Shown here piece by piece: positions 27,780-36,886 of a DNA stretch of 64,000 bases. The notes beneath the pieces were generated by a model, which was given only the letters and a program-made list of their open reading frames with translations, searched no databases and had not been told where the DNA came from. The stretch is from positions 744,001-808,000 of the forward strand of contig NZ_JASISU010000001.1 in assembly GCF_030063285.1 (NCBI RefSeq). Direction: 5' to 3'. Position 1 is the first letter of the stretch, and each line of letters opens with the position of its first letter. Made by a program: the position numbers and the translations under genes. Source of the stretch: Pseudarthrobacter sp. PS3-L1 (GTDB taxonomy: Bacteria; Actinomycetota; Actinomycetes; Actinomycetales; Micrococcaceae).

Positions 27780-28394
27780 CTAGATGTTGCCAAGCTCCGA
27801 GACCACTACTGCGCGTCCCTCCAGGAGGCTGTAGGAAAGGCCCATCACTGCCGTCTGTCCGCTGTCAATGGCTGACGAAATGATCCGTGAGCTGTCCACC
27901 AGGCGCTGCGAGGTCTGCTTCACGTGTTCCACGACCATGTCATTGACGTCGTCGTGGCCGTTGCGTTTTGACGTCAGCACCGAGGGGGTGATGCGCTCAA
28001 CCAGGTCCCGGATGAAGCCCGGGGGCATGGTCCCTGTCTCGACAGCGGCTTTCGTGGCTGTTACTGCGCCGCAGCTGTCGTGCCCAAGAATCACGATGAG
28101 CGGCACGCGTAGCTCACTCACGCTGTATTCGAGGGAGCCCAGGACGGCGTCGTCGATCACCTGGCCTGCCGTCCGGACCACAAACGCATCGCCCAGTCCC
28201 AGATCGAAGATGATCTCCGCCGCCAGGCGGGAGTCGGAGCACCCGAAGATGACGGCAAACGGATGCTGGTTTTCCACCAACGCCGATCGACGGGAGGAAT
28301 CCTGGTTGGGGTGCGAGGATGTTCCGGCAACAAAGCGTTCGTTGCCTTCGCGCATGCGCCGCCAGGCAAGGGCTGGGGTGAGGTAAGTGGTCAC
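27780..28394 (-). CDS. Beta-class carbonic anhydrase
   Basis: Zinc enzyme interconverting CO2 and bicarbonate, 204 residues. The metal ligands are Cys52 (FGCSDSR, with Asp54 and Arg56 of the catalytic dyad), His105 and Cys108 (ILGHDSCGAV). It likely supplies bicarbonate for anaplerosis, which suits its place between fumC and gluconeogenic glpX. The GTG start at 28394 sits 6 bases after TAAAAT, which itself overlaps the end of the upstream DUF4245 gene. Confidence 0.95.
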   Translation of the reverse strand: MTTYLTPALAWRRMREGNERFVAGTSSHPNQDSSRRSALVENQHPFAVIFGCSDSRLAAEIIFDLGLGDAFVVRTAGQVIDDAVLGSLEYSVSELRVPLIVILGHDSCGAVTATKAAVETGTMPPGFIRDLVERITPSVLTSKRNGHDDVNDMVVEHVKQTSQRLVDSSRIISSAIDSGQTAVMGLSYSLLEGRAVVVSELGNI

Positions 28395-28400
28395 GGCTTC

Positions 28401-28406
28401 ATTTTA
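28401..28406 (-). promoter_or_regulatory. -10 hexamer, leaderless carbonic anhydrase start
   Basis: TAAAAT (minus strand), 6 bases before GTG 28394, overlapping the DUF4245 stop codon. Confidence 0.55.
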
Positions 28407-29102
28407 CGGCGCCGGAGCGGCCGTTGGGGAAACTGTGACGGCAGGTGCGGCATCAAGGGACCGTACGACGGCGGCTGCGAGGATAGTGAATTCGTCCAGT
28501 GCTGCCGGTCCGGTCAGAACGACTGTGGTTCCGCGGTAGTTGAGGATCATGGATTTGTCCCCCTTGCCCCTGTCCCGCAGCTCCCACTCTTGGCCACCGG
28601 CTTCACGGGTCCCTGTCACCGGGGCGTTCTGCGTGACCTGGGCGAGCCAGGTGGGATTCGAATTCTTCGTCTGTACAAGCCCAATAAAGGATTCCGCGGG
28701 GGTGATGAAGCCGACCTCCCACGTCGGCACACCATCGGAGGTGCCGCTCTCCCAACGGGCGTAGTTGTTGCGGAAACTTCTGTCCACCACCGGTGTCACA
28801 GGTGTGAATCCCGCCACATCTGCTGCGTTGGATGCCACCTCGGTCACGTTGATATTGGGTTGGAACCCATCGGTGCTGGGCGCCGGGTTCATCAGGACAA
28901 CCGGGAGGAATGCGGCAATGGAAATACCCAGGGCAATGAGCATTCCTATGACGGAGGCGTTTGCACGTTTCGCGGCGCCAGCCGCCAGAACAGGCCTGAC
29001 AGGTCCTCCCACGGCACCGGACGTCGCATTTCCGGGTGAAGGGGTATCGCTGCTGGGTCCAGGGTTGTCCTGCGTCTCGCTCACTCCTCTATAGTCGCTC
29101 AT
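28404..29102 (-). CDS. DUF4245 domain-containing membrane protein
   Basis: Single-pass membrane protein of about 232 residues and unknown function. A Pro/Ser/Gly-rich cytoplasmic region is followed by one helix (ANASVIGMLIALGISIAAFLPVVLM) and an extracytoplasmic DUF4245 domain (YARWESGTSDGVPTWEVGFITP, SWLAQVTQ-like stretches, DKSMILNYRGTTVVLTG). The start is uncertain: ATG 29102 is used, but GTG 29132 and GTG 29084 are possible and none has a clear ribosome site. DUF4245 beside glpX is conserved in actinobacteria (Rv1100 beside Rv1099c). Confidence 0.82.
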   Translation of the reverse strand: MSDYRGVSETQDNPGPSSDTPSPGNATSGAVGGPVRPVLAAGAAKRANASVIGMLIALGISIAAFLPVVLMNPAPSTDGFQPNINVTEVASNAADVAGFTPVTPVVDRSFRNNYARWESGTSDGVPTWEVGFITPAESFIGLVQTKNSNPTWLAQVTQNAPVTGTREAGGQEWELRDRGKGDKSMILNYRGTTVVLTGPAALDEFTILAAAVVRSLDAAPAVTVSPTAAPAP

Positions 29103-29279
29103 TCGCCCTGGCAAATCACATTCGTCGAACACGGCGGGATGTTCCCGCGACGAGAGTTGGGACCGTCATCCAATGCGGGCTACGGGCGGCCACGGCTATG
29201 ATCGGGGCAGAGGAATCACCGCAGCCGCCTAAACCCGGCGGCGCGGGTTCAATGATCGCCACTCAAAGAAGAGGTTCAC

Positions 29280-30317
29280 GTGTCCCCTGCGCCCATGACC
29301 CAGCAGTACTCCACCCTTTCGTCCTCCCTCTCAGTCGGGATCGACGAACCAGACCGCAACCTTGCCCTGGAACTTGTCCGCGTCACCGAAGCTGCTGCCA
29401 TTGCCGGCGGCCACTGGGTTGGCTTCGGTGACAAGAACACCGCCGATGGCGCCGCCGTGGACGCCATGCGTTCGTTCCTCCAGACTGTCCACTTCAACGG
29501 CGTTGTGGTCATTGGTGAAGGCGAAAAAGACGAAGCACCCATGTTGTTCAATGGTGAACATGTCGGTGATGGGACAGGGCCGGAGTGTGATGTTGCTGTC
29601 GATCCCATTGACGGAACGCGCCTGACGGCACTTGGCATCAATAACGCCCTTGCGGTCCTGGCAGTTGCCGAACGCGGCTCCATGTTCGATCCCTCGGCCG
29701 TGTTCTACATGGAGAAGCTGGTGACGGGGCCTGAGGCTGCCGACATGGTGGATCTTCGCCTGCCGGTCAAGCAGAACCTCCACCTGATCGCCAAGGCGAA
29801 AGGCGTCAAGGTGAACGCACTGAACGTCATGATCCTGGACCGTGACAGGCACCGTGGGCTCGTGGAGGAGATCCGCGAAGCAGGTGCCCGCACCAAGTTC
29901 ATCATGGATGGTGACGTGGCCGGCGCTATCGCTGCTGCGCGGACAGGCACTGGGGTTGACGCGCTGATGGGAATTGGCGGGACCCCAGAGGGAATTGTCA
30001 CTGCCTGCGCCATCAAGTCCCTGGGCGGCGTCATCCAGGGCCGCCTGTGGCCTACCAGTGATGAAGAGAAGCAAAAGGCTATCGACGCAGGCCACGACCT
30101 TGACCGGGTGCTCTCCACCAACGATCTGGTCACCAGCGACAACTGCTACTTCGCTGCCACGGGCATCACCGATGGCGACCTGCTCCGCGGTGTGCGCTAC
30201 TCCAAGGACAAAGTGCTGACGCAGTCGATTGTCATGCGGTCCAAGTCCGGCACTATCAGGTTTGTCGACGGCGAACACCAGGCCAGCAAGTGGGAAAACT
30301 ACGCGCGTAAGCCCTGA
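29280..30317 (+). CDS. glpX: Class II fructose-1,6-bisphosphatase
   Basis: Gluconeogenic enzyme removing the 1-phosphate of fructose-1,6-bisphosphate, 345 residues. The metal and phosphate motifs are GEGEKDEAPMLFNGE and DPIDGTRL. The GTG at 29280 has AAGAAGAGG a few bases upstream; an internal ATG (Met6) is less well placed. A -10 like TATGAT around 29200 would give a leader of about 75 bases with a small AACCCG/CGGGTT hairpin (29232-29249). It is divergent from DUF4245 and closed by a strong terminator. Confidence 0.96.
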   Translation: MSPAPMTQQYSTLSSSLSVGIDEPDRNLALELVRVTEAAAIAGGHWVGFGDKNTADGAAVDAMRSFLQTVHFNGVVVIGEGEKDEAPMLFNGEHVGDGTGPECDVAVDPIDGTRLTALGINNALAVLAVAERGSMFDPSAVFYMEKLVTGPEAADMVDLRLPVKQNLHLIAKAKGVKVNALNVMILDRDRHRGLVEEIREAGARTKFIMDGDVAGAIAAARTGTGVDALMGIGGTPEGIVTACAIKSLGGVIQGRLWPTSDEEKQKAIDAGHDLDRVLSTNDLVTSDNCYFAATGITDGDLLRGVRYSKDKVLTQSIVMRSKSGTIRFVDGEHQASKWENYARKP

Positions 30318-30356
30318 TCCGGGCAGTGCAGGATATGTAAGTCCTGCCACCCTTCG

Positions 30357-30398
30357 AAAAAGGTGGAGCACCAGAAATGCTGGTGCTCCACCTTTTTT
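30357..30398. terminator. Bidirectional terminator between glpX and femX
   Basis: AAAAAGGTGGAGCACCAG (30357-30374) pairs perfectly with 30380-30397, with T-rich ends in both directions, between convergent genes. Confidence 0.94.
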
Positions 30399-30435
30399 GT
30401 TGTCCTGAAAGCCTCTTTCGGGGTGGGTGCGGCCC

Positions 30436-31380
30436 TTACTTCGCGAGGGAGCGAAGTTTTTCCCTGGCTTTGCGGGCAACCTGGTAGGTGTTGTAGCGGA
30501 GCTTGTTGATCGGCAGGTCCCACGTTCCGGGATAGGCAACCTCGCGACCGCCAAAAGACTTCTTGAAGGCCGTGAACCCCGCCCACTTATGGTCGGGAGC
30601 ATCTGCTGGGGCCACACCCCACAGATCGACGTGCTTCAGCCCCCGGGCATGGGCATCTTCGATGAGCGTGACCAGCAGTGGTACTCCGGCACCGAGCTTG
30701 CGATGTGAATCGTCGAGGGCGGCGTGGGCGTAGGTGCGGGTATCGGCGGAGTCATAAGCCAGGGCGGCAGCGATCGGTGTACCGGCCAGGTCGGCAACGA
30801 AGAGAGTGGCGGCCCCGGCCGGCATCATGGTGCGGGCCACGGTCATGAGGTACTCATCGCTCTGCGGTGTGAAGCCGTTCCGCAGGGCAGTGGACCTCAG
30901 GAAACCCAGCAGGATGTCCATATCTGACGGGTCCTGGCTCTTGCGGAACGTAACGCCCTTTTTGTGGATATTGCGAAAGAGATTCCGGTTGGCTGGCTTC
31001 ATTCCGGCGAGGACATCCTGGAAGCTGCCAGCGAGGTCAACAATCCAGCTCAGTTCCGGTTGCTGGTTCGCTGGTGCGTGGACAAGCCCGCGTGCACGCA
31101 GTTCACCAGAAGCGGGCAAGGTCAGTCCTGCGTCCACGGGCTCTATACGGACAAAAGCAGCGCCTCGGTTCTTGGCCGTTGCCCGGAGGTCGGCCAGTGC
31201 GGCATCAAAACCGTCGAGGTTCTCTGCCAAGGGTCCGTAAGGAACATACAGGACCTTGCCGGCTGGATTATGCTCCTCGACAGCCAGGTAGCTGAACCCG
31301 GCTCCGGATCGGCGATGGACAGTCCGGCCCAGTGCAGCCTGGACATCTGCCCATGAATCATCCTGGAGGAAAAATTCCAC
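30436..31380 (-). CDS. FemAB/FemX-type peptidoglycan bridge aminoacyltransferase
   Basis: Adds amino acids from aminoacyl-tRNA to the lysine of lipid II. Arthrobacter-type cell walls have Lys-linked interpeptide bridges, which fits. From the GTG at 31380 the protein has 314 residues and begins EFFLQDDSWADVQAALG; it holds two GNAT-like folds (PANRNLFRNIHKKGVTFR; later GAGVPLLVTLIEDAHARGLKHVDLWGVAP and the family block WAGFTAFKKSFGG). A longer frame to 31440 would overlap manA. The start is 5 bases past the manA stop, so it ends the purK-purE-LCP-manA-femX operon. Which bridge residue it adds is unknown. Confidence 0.88.
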   Translation of the reverse strand: MEFFLQDDSWADVQAALGRTVHRRSGAGFSYLAVEEHNPAGKVLYVPYGPLAENLDGFDAALADLRATAKNRGAAFVRIEPVDAGLTLPASGELRARGLVHAPANQQPELSWIVDLAGSFQDVLAGMKPANRNLFRNIHKKGVTFRKSQDPSDMDILLGFLRSTALRNGFTPQSDEYLMTVARTMMPAGAATLFVADLAGTPIAAALAYDSADTRTYAHAALDDSHRKLGAGVPLLVTLIEDAHARGLKHVDLWGVAPADAPDHKWAGFTAFKKSFGGREVAYPGTWDLPINKLRYNTYQVARKAREKLRSLAK

Positions 31381-31384
31381 CGCG

Positions 31385-32638
31385 TCAGCCCTGGAGGCCC
31401 GTGGTGACAACAAAAACCACAGCGGTTTCTGTTGCCCCACTCACTGGATGGACGTTGACCGGAGCCTCGGCAGCCGGCAGGAACGCACTCGCGCCGTGGT
31501 GCAGGTGCAGGCCACCGCGTGGCGAGTCAAGATTGACTTCGCCGGTCACCACGATCAGGATCGCTGCACCTGACTGGGCGGCAGGAACGGGCTGGCTTCC
31601 CGCCGAAACCTCAATGCGTTGCAGGCAGAACTCCTGGAACGGGGGCCTGTACACCTCCTGATCAAGCACTGTTCGTTGAGGGGTGAGCCGCGGGACCCCG
31701 ACTGATTCAAAGCTGATGGTTTTAAGGAGTTCCGGAATATCAATATGTTTCGGAGTGAGGCCCCCTCGAAGCACGTTGTCCGAGGTGGCCATGACCTCAA
31801 CACCGAGTCCAGAGAGATATGCATGGACGTTGCCGGCCGGGAGGTAGACAGCTTCTCCAGGGGCGAGCACTATCCTGTTCAGGAGCAGCGAGATCAGGAC
31901 TCCTGGGTCACCGGGGTAGTCTTTGTTCAGATCCCGAAGGGTGGCCAGTTCCCCGGCGAAACGGACTGTCGGTGCCACGGCGCTGCTGAGGGCAACAATG
32001 CCCGGAATTGCTTGTGATACTTCTGCGCCGCCATTGATGAGTCGCTCGAAGGCGGACCGCAGTGCGCTGGATTCCTCGGGTGCGCCAAGGTCATCGAGGA
32101 CTGCCCGCACCAGTGTTCTGGCCTCTGCTGCATCCTCCGGGAGAATGTCCAGGACGTAACCGAAAATTGCCCGGCAGTCCTCTACTGTGCGAAATCCGCA
32201 GAGTGCGTGGAAGTCTGAGAGCGCGAAAATCATCTCCGGTTTGTGGTTGTCGTCGCGATAGTTCCGCTGCGCCGAATCGAGTGCCACGCCACCGGCATTC
32301 TCACGTGCAAAGCCGGCCCGAGCCTGTTCGAGCGTGGGATGGACCTGCAGGGACAACGGTTGGCCCGCGGCAAGGATCTTCGTCAAAAACGGCAATCTGG
32401 GTCCGAAGGCAGCCAGCGATTCTGTTCCCAGGAAGCGTTCTGGATCGGTCGCGATGAGCTCCTGCAGAGGCACCGCATGGGAGTTGCCAGCCGCAGAAGC
32501 TACGGATGGGGAGTCCGGGTGCGCGCCAATCCACAGTTCAGCCTCGGGACTGCCCGAAGGTTCACGGCCAAGGAGATCGGCAATCGCTGTGGCAGAACCC
32601 CAGGCATAATTCCTGAGGACGTTGTCCAGGTAGTACAC
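31385..32638 (-). CDS. manA: Mannose-6-phosphate isomerase, class I
   Basis: Zinc cupin enzyme interconverting fructose-6-phosphate and mannose-6-phosphate, feeding GDP-mannose and mannosylated envelope glycans. The 417-residue protein starts YYLDNVLRNYAWGSATAIADLLGR and has EAELWIGAHPDSPS, the zinc-site region DDNHKPEMIFALSDFHALCGFR and APGEAVYLPAGNVHAYLSGLGVEVMATSDNVLRGGLTPKHID. GTG 32638 is chosen because AGAAGGA lies 7 bases upstream. It follows the LCP gene after 73 bases and is 4 bases from femX. In M. tuberculosis manA sits nearer to DUF3499, so it is displaced here. Confidence 0.95.
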   Translation of the reverse strand: MYYLDNVLRNYAWGSATAIADLLGREPSGSPEAELWIGAHPDSPSVASAAGNSHAVPLQELIATDPERFLGTESLAAFGPRLPFLTKILAAGQPLSLQVHPTLEQARAGFARENAGGVALDSAQRNYRDDNHKPEMIFALSDFHALCGFRTVEDCRAIFGYVLDILPEDAAEARTLVRAVLDDLGAPEESSALRSAFERLINGGAEVSQAIPGIVALSSAVAPTVRFAGELATLRDLNKDYPGDPGVLISLLLNRIVLAPGEAVYLPAGNVHAYLSGLGVEVMATSDNVLRGGLTPKHIDIPELLKTISFESVGVPRLTPQRTVLDQEVYRPPFQEFCLQRIEVSAGSQPVPAAQSGAAILIVVTGEVNLDSPRGGLHLHHGASAFLPAAEAPVNVHPVSGATETAVVFVVTTGLQG

Positions 32639-32711
32639 CGCAGTGTCCTTCTCTCTACTGTCTGGGAATGTCTTGATATGGATGGCACCGGGACGCGTCC
32701 GGCCTGGGCCC

Positions 32712-34349
32712 CTACAACGGAGCGCACTGCCCATTGGTGGCTACCAGATTGCGGATGCCCTGTTCGTCGCCCTGGCTTTTGAGGCCGTTGAGCAGTTCCT
32801 CGGTAATAGGTTCACCGGACGGGGTGGTTGTGACTGGAGTGAAATCGGCTGGCGATTCCGCTGCGATCCGGCTGGAGACCTCGGTGCCGAGAACCGTTGT
32901 GAGAGGTGGGCCCCCCGCCGAAAGGTGTCCCGGCGCGCTGGAATCCTGCTGGAGGGCATCCTCCGATGCCGAGGGCTGGGAGGACGTGTCGAGGAGTTGG
33001 CGCACCCGATCATGGATGATGCCAAAATCCGGAGTGGTGGAAAAAGCGGCATCGAAGTCTGGCGGGCCAATGGTGAGCCTGGTGACCTGCTGGCCCTTGG
33101 CTTTCATGGCCAGGTCGACAAAGCTGCCCAGCTGGCCTGCCGAAATGTTCGAATCGACAACCTTTGTCCCGGCACTGGCAATATCTTGGAACTTCGCCAG
33201 GAGCGTGGCCGGGTCAAGCTGGGCAAGCATGGCCTGCTGAACGCACTGCTGGCGTTGAATCCGGGCATAGTCGTCAACAAACTCGCGGGAGCGGCCGTAC
33301 CACAGCGCATGAAAACCGTCGAGCGTCTGTTCGCCAGCCGGAATCCATCCGTCGGGCATGCCGTGGATGCCGTTTGCCTCATCGGTGACGGGGCCACTGA
33401 TGGGCACCCAGCCACCAGCCTTGATGCGGATACCGCCCATTGCATCAATGAGTTGCGAAAAACCCTCCATGTCCACCAGGACGTATGCCTGTACCGTGAT
33501 GCCCAGCGAGCCGGAGACTGCTTCGAGAGTTGCCTGTGCACCTGGATCCTCTACACCTGGGTATAGGTCTGCATAGTTGTTGGTGACCTCGGTATTGATG
33601 GCGTTGACCAGGCACTCGTCACCGCAGTTGTAGCCATCCGGGTAGATGTTCCGCATGGGAGATTCCTCGCTGAACTGGGCATTCTGCAGGTTCCGCGGTA
33701 CCGAGATAATGGACGTAGCCCCTGAGGCAGCATCAATGCTGAGGACCGAGAGACTGTCTGGGCGTCGGCCAGTCCTGTCATCACCAGCATCACCGCCCAT
33801 CATGAGGAAGTTATAGCGGCCGTCTACAGGCTTGATTGCCGGACCACTGGCGCTAAAGATACTCCCGATTGCGTTCCTGCCAACGTTCAGCAGATAGGCC
33901 GCGTAGCCAAGTGTCCCGCTGCTCAGCACAAGAGCGGCGACCAGGCTGAACCCCACAATCGGCCGCATTCCCGGCGCAAGAAGCGCGGGACGGATAATGC
34001 GGAATGTATTCAGGAAGATCAGTGCCCATCCAATGGCAAGCAGGACCATCGCCAGGATGATCAGCAGTGATGCGAAGCTGTTGGTAATGAGTGAAATAAC
34101 CGTGCTTCGGCTGAAAAGGAACACGAGGACAAGAAGCAGCAGGACAAACCAGACGCTGAGGGTGACCCGAAGCGCCCGTCGGCCAAGGACCCTGTCACCT
34201 GCAACAATCTGGGCGCTGCCGGGAATGAAGAGGGTGAGGAGCAGCAGGACAAAAGCTCTTTTGGTCCTGACCGTTGCCGGTGCACTGGCCGGGAAGCGAA
34301 CTGGATTGGTCAGGTAAACGTCTTCGGCGCTGGTTGTCCTGGTGCTCAT
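32712..34349 (-). CDS. LytR-CpsA-Psr (LCP) family protein with four N-terminal helices
   Basis: Phosphotransferase that attaches polyprenyl-linked glycopolymers to peptidoglycan. Of 545 residues, about 30-155 contain four hydrophobic helices, more than the usual single anchor. The LCP catalytic domain follows (about 180-400): NFLMMGGDAGDDRTGRRPDSLSVLSIDAASGATSIISVPRN holds the conserved Asp/Arg phosphate-binding residues, and later WYGRSREFVDDYARIQRQQCVQ. The C terminus carries a Ser/Pro-rich linker and a short cysteine-containing tail. GAGG precedes the ATG, 5 bases after the purE stop. Location beside manA and femX supports a wall-assembly role. Confidence 0.92.
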   Translation of the reverse strand: MSTRTTSAEDVYLTNPVRFPASAPATVRTKRAFVLLLLTLFIPGSAQIVAGDRVLGRRALRVTLSVWFVLLLLVLVFLFSRSTVISLITNSFASLLIILAMVLLAIGWALIFLNTFRIIRPALLAPGMRPIVGFSLVAALVLSSGTLGYAAYLLNVGRNAIGSIFSASGPAIKPVDGRYNFLMMGGDAGDDRTGRRPDSLSVLSIDAASGATSIISVPRNLQNAQFSEESPMRNIYPDGYNCGDECLVNAINTEVTNNYADLYPGVEDPGAQATLEAVSGSLGITVQAYVLVDMEGFSQLIDAMGGIRIKAGGWVPISGPVTDEANGIHGMPDGWIPAGEQTLDGFHALWYGRSREFVDDYARIQRQQCVQQAMLAQLDPATLLAKFQDIASAGTKVVDSNISAGQLGSFVDLAMKAKGQQVTRLTIGPPDFDAAFSTTPDFGIIHDRVRQLLDTSSQPSASEDALQQDSSAPGHLSAGGPPLTTVLGTEVSSRIAAESPADFTPVTTTPSGEPITEELLNGLKSQGDEQGIRNLVATNGQCAPL

Positions 34350-34354
34350 GGTCC

Positions 34355-34945
34355 TCAGTTTCCTGCGGTTCGGCTGACCGAACGGCCCTGCGGAAACGCT
34401 GAATCGACCTTTGCGCGCAACGAGGCACCCTTCTGGGTCGCCGCCGTATTGAGTTGCTCTGCAAAAGCCAGGAGTTCCGCCCGTAATGCCGTGGCGAGAT
34501 CATCAGTTCCCGATGCCAGCATTCGCACGGCCAGGAGCCCGGCGTTGCGTGCTCCTGCGATTGACACTGTGGCGACTGGAACACCGGCAGGCATCTGCAC
34601 GATTGACAGCAGGGAGTCCAACCCGTCGAGGGTCTTGAGGGGCACAGGCACGCCAATCACGGGCAGCGGGGTTACCGATGCGAGCATGCCGGGCAGATGT
34701 GCGGCGCCGCCTGCTCCAGCGATGATGACCCGCAGGCCACGGCTATGGGCACCCTTCCCGTAGCTGATCATTTCCAGCGGCATCCGATGGGCGGAGACGA
34801 CGTCAACCTCGAATGGAATGCCAAATTCGGACAGTGCCTCGGCAGCTGCTTCCATCACTGGCCAATCGGAATCGGAACCCATGACGAGACCCACAATGGG
34901 TGCCTCGCCACCTTTGGTTCGTGACTGCTCTGAAGCGCTGCTCAT
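34355..34945 (-). CDS. purE: N5-carboxyaminoimidazole ribonucleotide mutase PurE
   Basis: Converts N5-CAIR made by PurK to CAIR in purine synthesis. The 196-residue protein has the class I PurE signature [34 protein letters not shown] and [18 protein letters not shown]-terminal extension of about 25 residues is present. Its ATG overlaps purK by 4 bases, with GGAGAA upstream. The LCP gene begins 5 bases later. Confidence 0.96.
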   Translation of the reverse strand: MSSASEQSRTKGGEAPIVGLVMGSDSDWPVMEAAAEALSEFGIPFEVDVVSAHRMPLEMISYGKGAHSRGLRVIIAGAGGAAHLPGMLASVTPLPVIGVPVPLKTLDGLDSLLSIVQMPAGVPVATVSIAGARNAGLLAVRMLASGTDDLATALRAELLAFAEQLNTAATQKGASLRAKVDSAFPQGRSVSRTAGN

Positions 34946-36132
34946 GGGTTCTCCTCTGGATCTTTGGCGCTAGCTGCGGCCACACCATCCCTGATGATGG
35001 CTGCAACGGTGCTTGCACGTCGACGAACATCAGCAACGTCGCTGACGGCGGCACCCACCACATTGACATGGCCGATTTTCCTGCCGGGTCGGACGGACTT
35101 TCCATAGCTGTGAATCTTCGCGGTAGGTTCTGCCGCCATGGCGGCAGGAAAACTCGAGAAAAGATCCTGGTTGTCCCCGCCAAGATAGTTTTTCATGACG
35201 ACAACCGGTCCCAGTGCGTCGGTGGCGCCAAGGGGGAGGTCCAGCACAGCCCGGAGATGCTGTTCGAACTGACTGGTCACGGCGCCGTCCTGTGTCCAGT
35301 GACCAGTATTGTGCGGCCGCATGGCAAGTTCGTTGATGAGGAAACCAACGCCCACCCCGGGTGTTTCGAACAACTCGACGGCAAGGACTCCAGTGACTCC
35401 CAGCTCGTGGGCAATCCGGAGAGCCGCGTCTTCCGCTGTTGCCGCCACGTCCAGCGAAATGTCCTGCGCCGGGGCGATCACCTCATCGCAGACTCCGTCT
35501 ACCTGAATGGTGTGCACCACGGGCCAGGCTCGGGCTTCACCACTGGGGGAGCGCGCCACCAGTGCTGAAAGCTCGCGGCTGAACTCGACCTTTGCTTCCG
35601 CTAGCAAGGGGCTCATCAGCTCAAACCAGTCGGCTGTGTCTTCGGCCTCCACGGCCGAATCGAGAATCCGGACGCCTTTCCCGTCGTAGCCGCCACGCGG
35701 AGTCTTGAGCACCACCGGCCAGCCGGTGTGATCACCGAAAGCAACCAGCTCGGCAACATTGCCTACGGCAGCCCACTGCGGGTTTGGCAGCTCCAAGGCA
35801 TCGATTGCGGCCCGCATCACAAGCTTGTCCTGTGCGTGAACCAGCGCATCTGGACCAGGCTGGACATTAACGCCAGCCTCCACGAGAGCTCTGAGGTGCT
35901 CTGTCGGAACGTGCTCGTGATCGAACGTGAGGACGTCAACCCCGGCGGAAAACGCCAGAAGTGTGGCGAGGTCGGTGTAATCACCAACAGGGGCGTCGGG
36001 CACAGCGGAAACCGCTGATACATCCGGCGCTTCTGCGAGGATTCGAAGGTTAAAACCAAGGGCTGTGGCTGCTGGGGCCATCATGCGGGCGAGCTGGCCG
36101 CCGCCGACGACGCCGATCACTGGAAAAGTCAC
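34942..36132 (-). CDS. purK: 5-(carboxyamino)imidazole ribonucleotide synthase PurK
   Basis: ATP-grasp enzyme carboxylating AIR to N5-CAIR with bicarbonate. The 396-residue chain begins [24 protein letters not shown], followed by FDHEHVP, the ATP-grasp loop [13 protein letters not shown], and metal-site [13 protein letters not shown]. The start GTG 36132 lies 7 bases after TAGGCT, indicating a leaderless first gene of the purK-purE-LCP-manA-femX transcript. Confidence 0.96.
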   Translation of the reverse strand: MTFPVIGVVGGGQLARMMAPAATALGFNLRILAEAPDVSAVSAVPDAPVGDYTDLATLLAFSAGVDVLTFDHEHVPTEHLRALVEAGVNVQPGPDALVHAQDKLVMRAAIDALELPNPQWAAVGNVAELVAFGDHTGWPVVLKTPRGGYDGKGVRILDSAVEAEDTADWFELMSPLLAEAKVEFSRELSALVARSPSGEARAWPVVHTIQVDGVCDEVIAPAQDISLDVAATAEDAALRIAHELGVTGVLAVELFETPGVGVGFLINELAMRPHNTGHWTQDGAVTSQFEQHLRAVLDLPLGATDALGPVVVMKNYLGGDNQDLFSSFPAAMAAEPTAKIHSYGKSVRPGRKIGHVNVVGAAVSDVADVRRRASTVAAIIRDGVAAASAKDPEENP

Positions 36133-36139
36133 AAGGGTC

Positions 36140-36145
36140 AGCCTA
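36140..36145 (-). promoter_or_regulatory. -10 hexamer, leaderless purK start
   Basis: TAGGCT (minus strand), 7 bases before GTG 36132; probably the promoter of the whole five-gene operon. Confidence 0.55.
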
Positions 36146-36252
36146 CCGAAGGCTCAGGGATAAACAGTGGTCCCGATCGCAAATGCACCGTCAGGTCCTG
36201 TTGTCGACGAGCACGCGGGCCACGAATGCACGCCGTGACGCTGGGTCGGGGC

Positions 36253-36304
36253 TAAAATTGGAACGTTGGCCCAATGGCCCATAACCCAGCAGGCCATTGG
36301 AGGG
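36253..36304 (+). promoter_or_regulatory. gtrA promoter and leader hairpin abutting its ribosome site
   Basis: TAAAAT (36253-36258) is a likely -10. In the short leader CCAATGGCC (36271-36279) pairs perfectly with GGCCATTGG (36292-36300), whose last two bases begin the GGAGGG ribosome site (36299-36304). Confidence 0.45.
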
Positions 36305-36309
36305 TCACG

Positions 36310-36858
36310 ATGAATGCACTCATGGATCGAATAAGAGGGCTCGCGTCAATGTTTTGGCGTGAAGTAGCAAAATTCGGCGCAGTTGGCGGTGTTGCGTTCG
36401 TCATAGACAACGGCATCACGTTTTACCTGATGCACGGTCCAATGTCGGACAGTGAGGCGAAGGCACGATTTGTAGGCGCCTCCATTGCGACTGTCTTTTC
36501 CTGGATAGCGAATAGATTCTGGACCTTCCGGCACCGGCGCCAGGCGAATGTGGCCCGCGAATTCGCAATGTTTGTCCTGATCAACGGCATCGGCATTGGA
36601 ATCTCCACAGGATTCACTGCCTTGGCTAAGTACGGTTTCGGCGTCCAGGACAAGAACATGCTTTTCCTGGCCGGCGTTGTGGGCATCCTCGTGGCAACAG
36701 TGGTCCGCTTCTACGCCTATAGATTCTTTGTCTTCAACAACGAACTGGACCAGGAACCAGGGTTTTCCCACGACCACGAGCTGATCGAAGCTCACCCCAC
36801 GGGCTCAACTCCCCGAGTGGTTCCAGAGCAGAAAACGCCTGAAAGTCCGGGGCGGTAG
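36310..36858 (+). CDS. GtrA family membrane protein
   Basis: Four-helix membrane protein of 182 residues in the GtrA family, whose members help flip or supply polyprenyl-linked sugars. Landmarks are REVAKFGAVGGVAFVIDNGITFYL, FSWIANRFWTFRHRR and VRFYAYRFFVFNN. The C-terminal 40 residues are hydrophilic. ATG 36310 is chosen over 36274 because of the GGAGGG site. It is divergent from purK and followed by the convergent TIGR03089 gene; the counterpart Rv3277 lies next to purK in M. tuberculosis. A role in arabinogalactan or other wall glycan assembly is plausible but inferred. Confidence 0.9.
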   Translation: MNALMDRIRGLASMFWREVAKFGAVGGVAFVIDNGITFYLMHGPMSDSEAKARFVGASIATVFSWIANRFWTFRHRRQANVAREFAMFVLINGIGIGISTGFTALAKYGFGVQDKNMLFLAGVVGILVATVVRFYAYRFFVFNNELDQEPGFSHDHELIEAHPTGSTPRVVPEQKTPESPGR

Positions 36859-36886
36859 TTGCATTCGGCAGCCCGGCAGCGGCAGC

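Noticed and set aside
29331..30617. 428-residue minus-strand frame covering glpX
   Set aside because: Runs through the strong glpX terminator and opposite a textbook class II FBPase; no ribosome site or motif.
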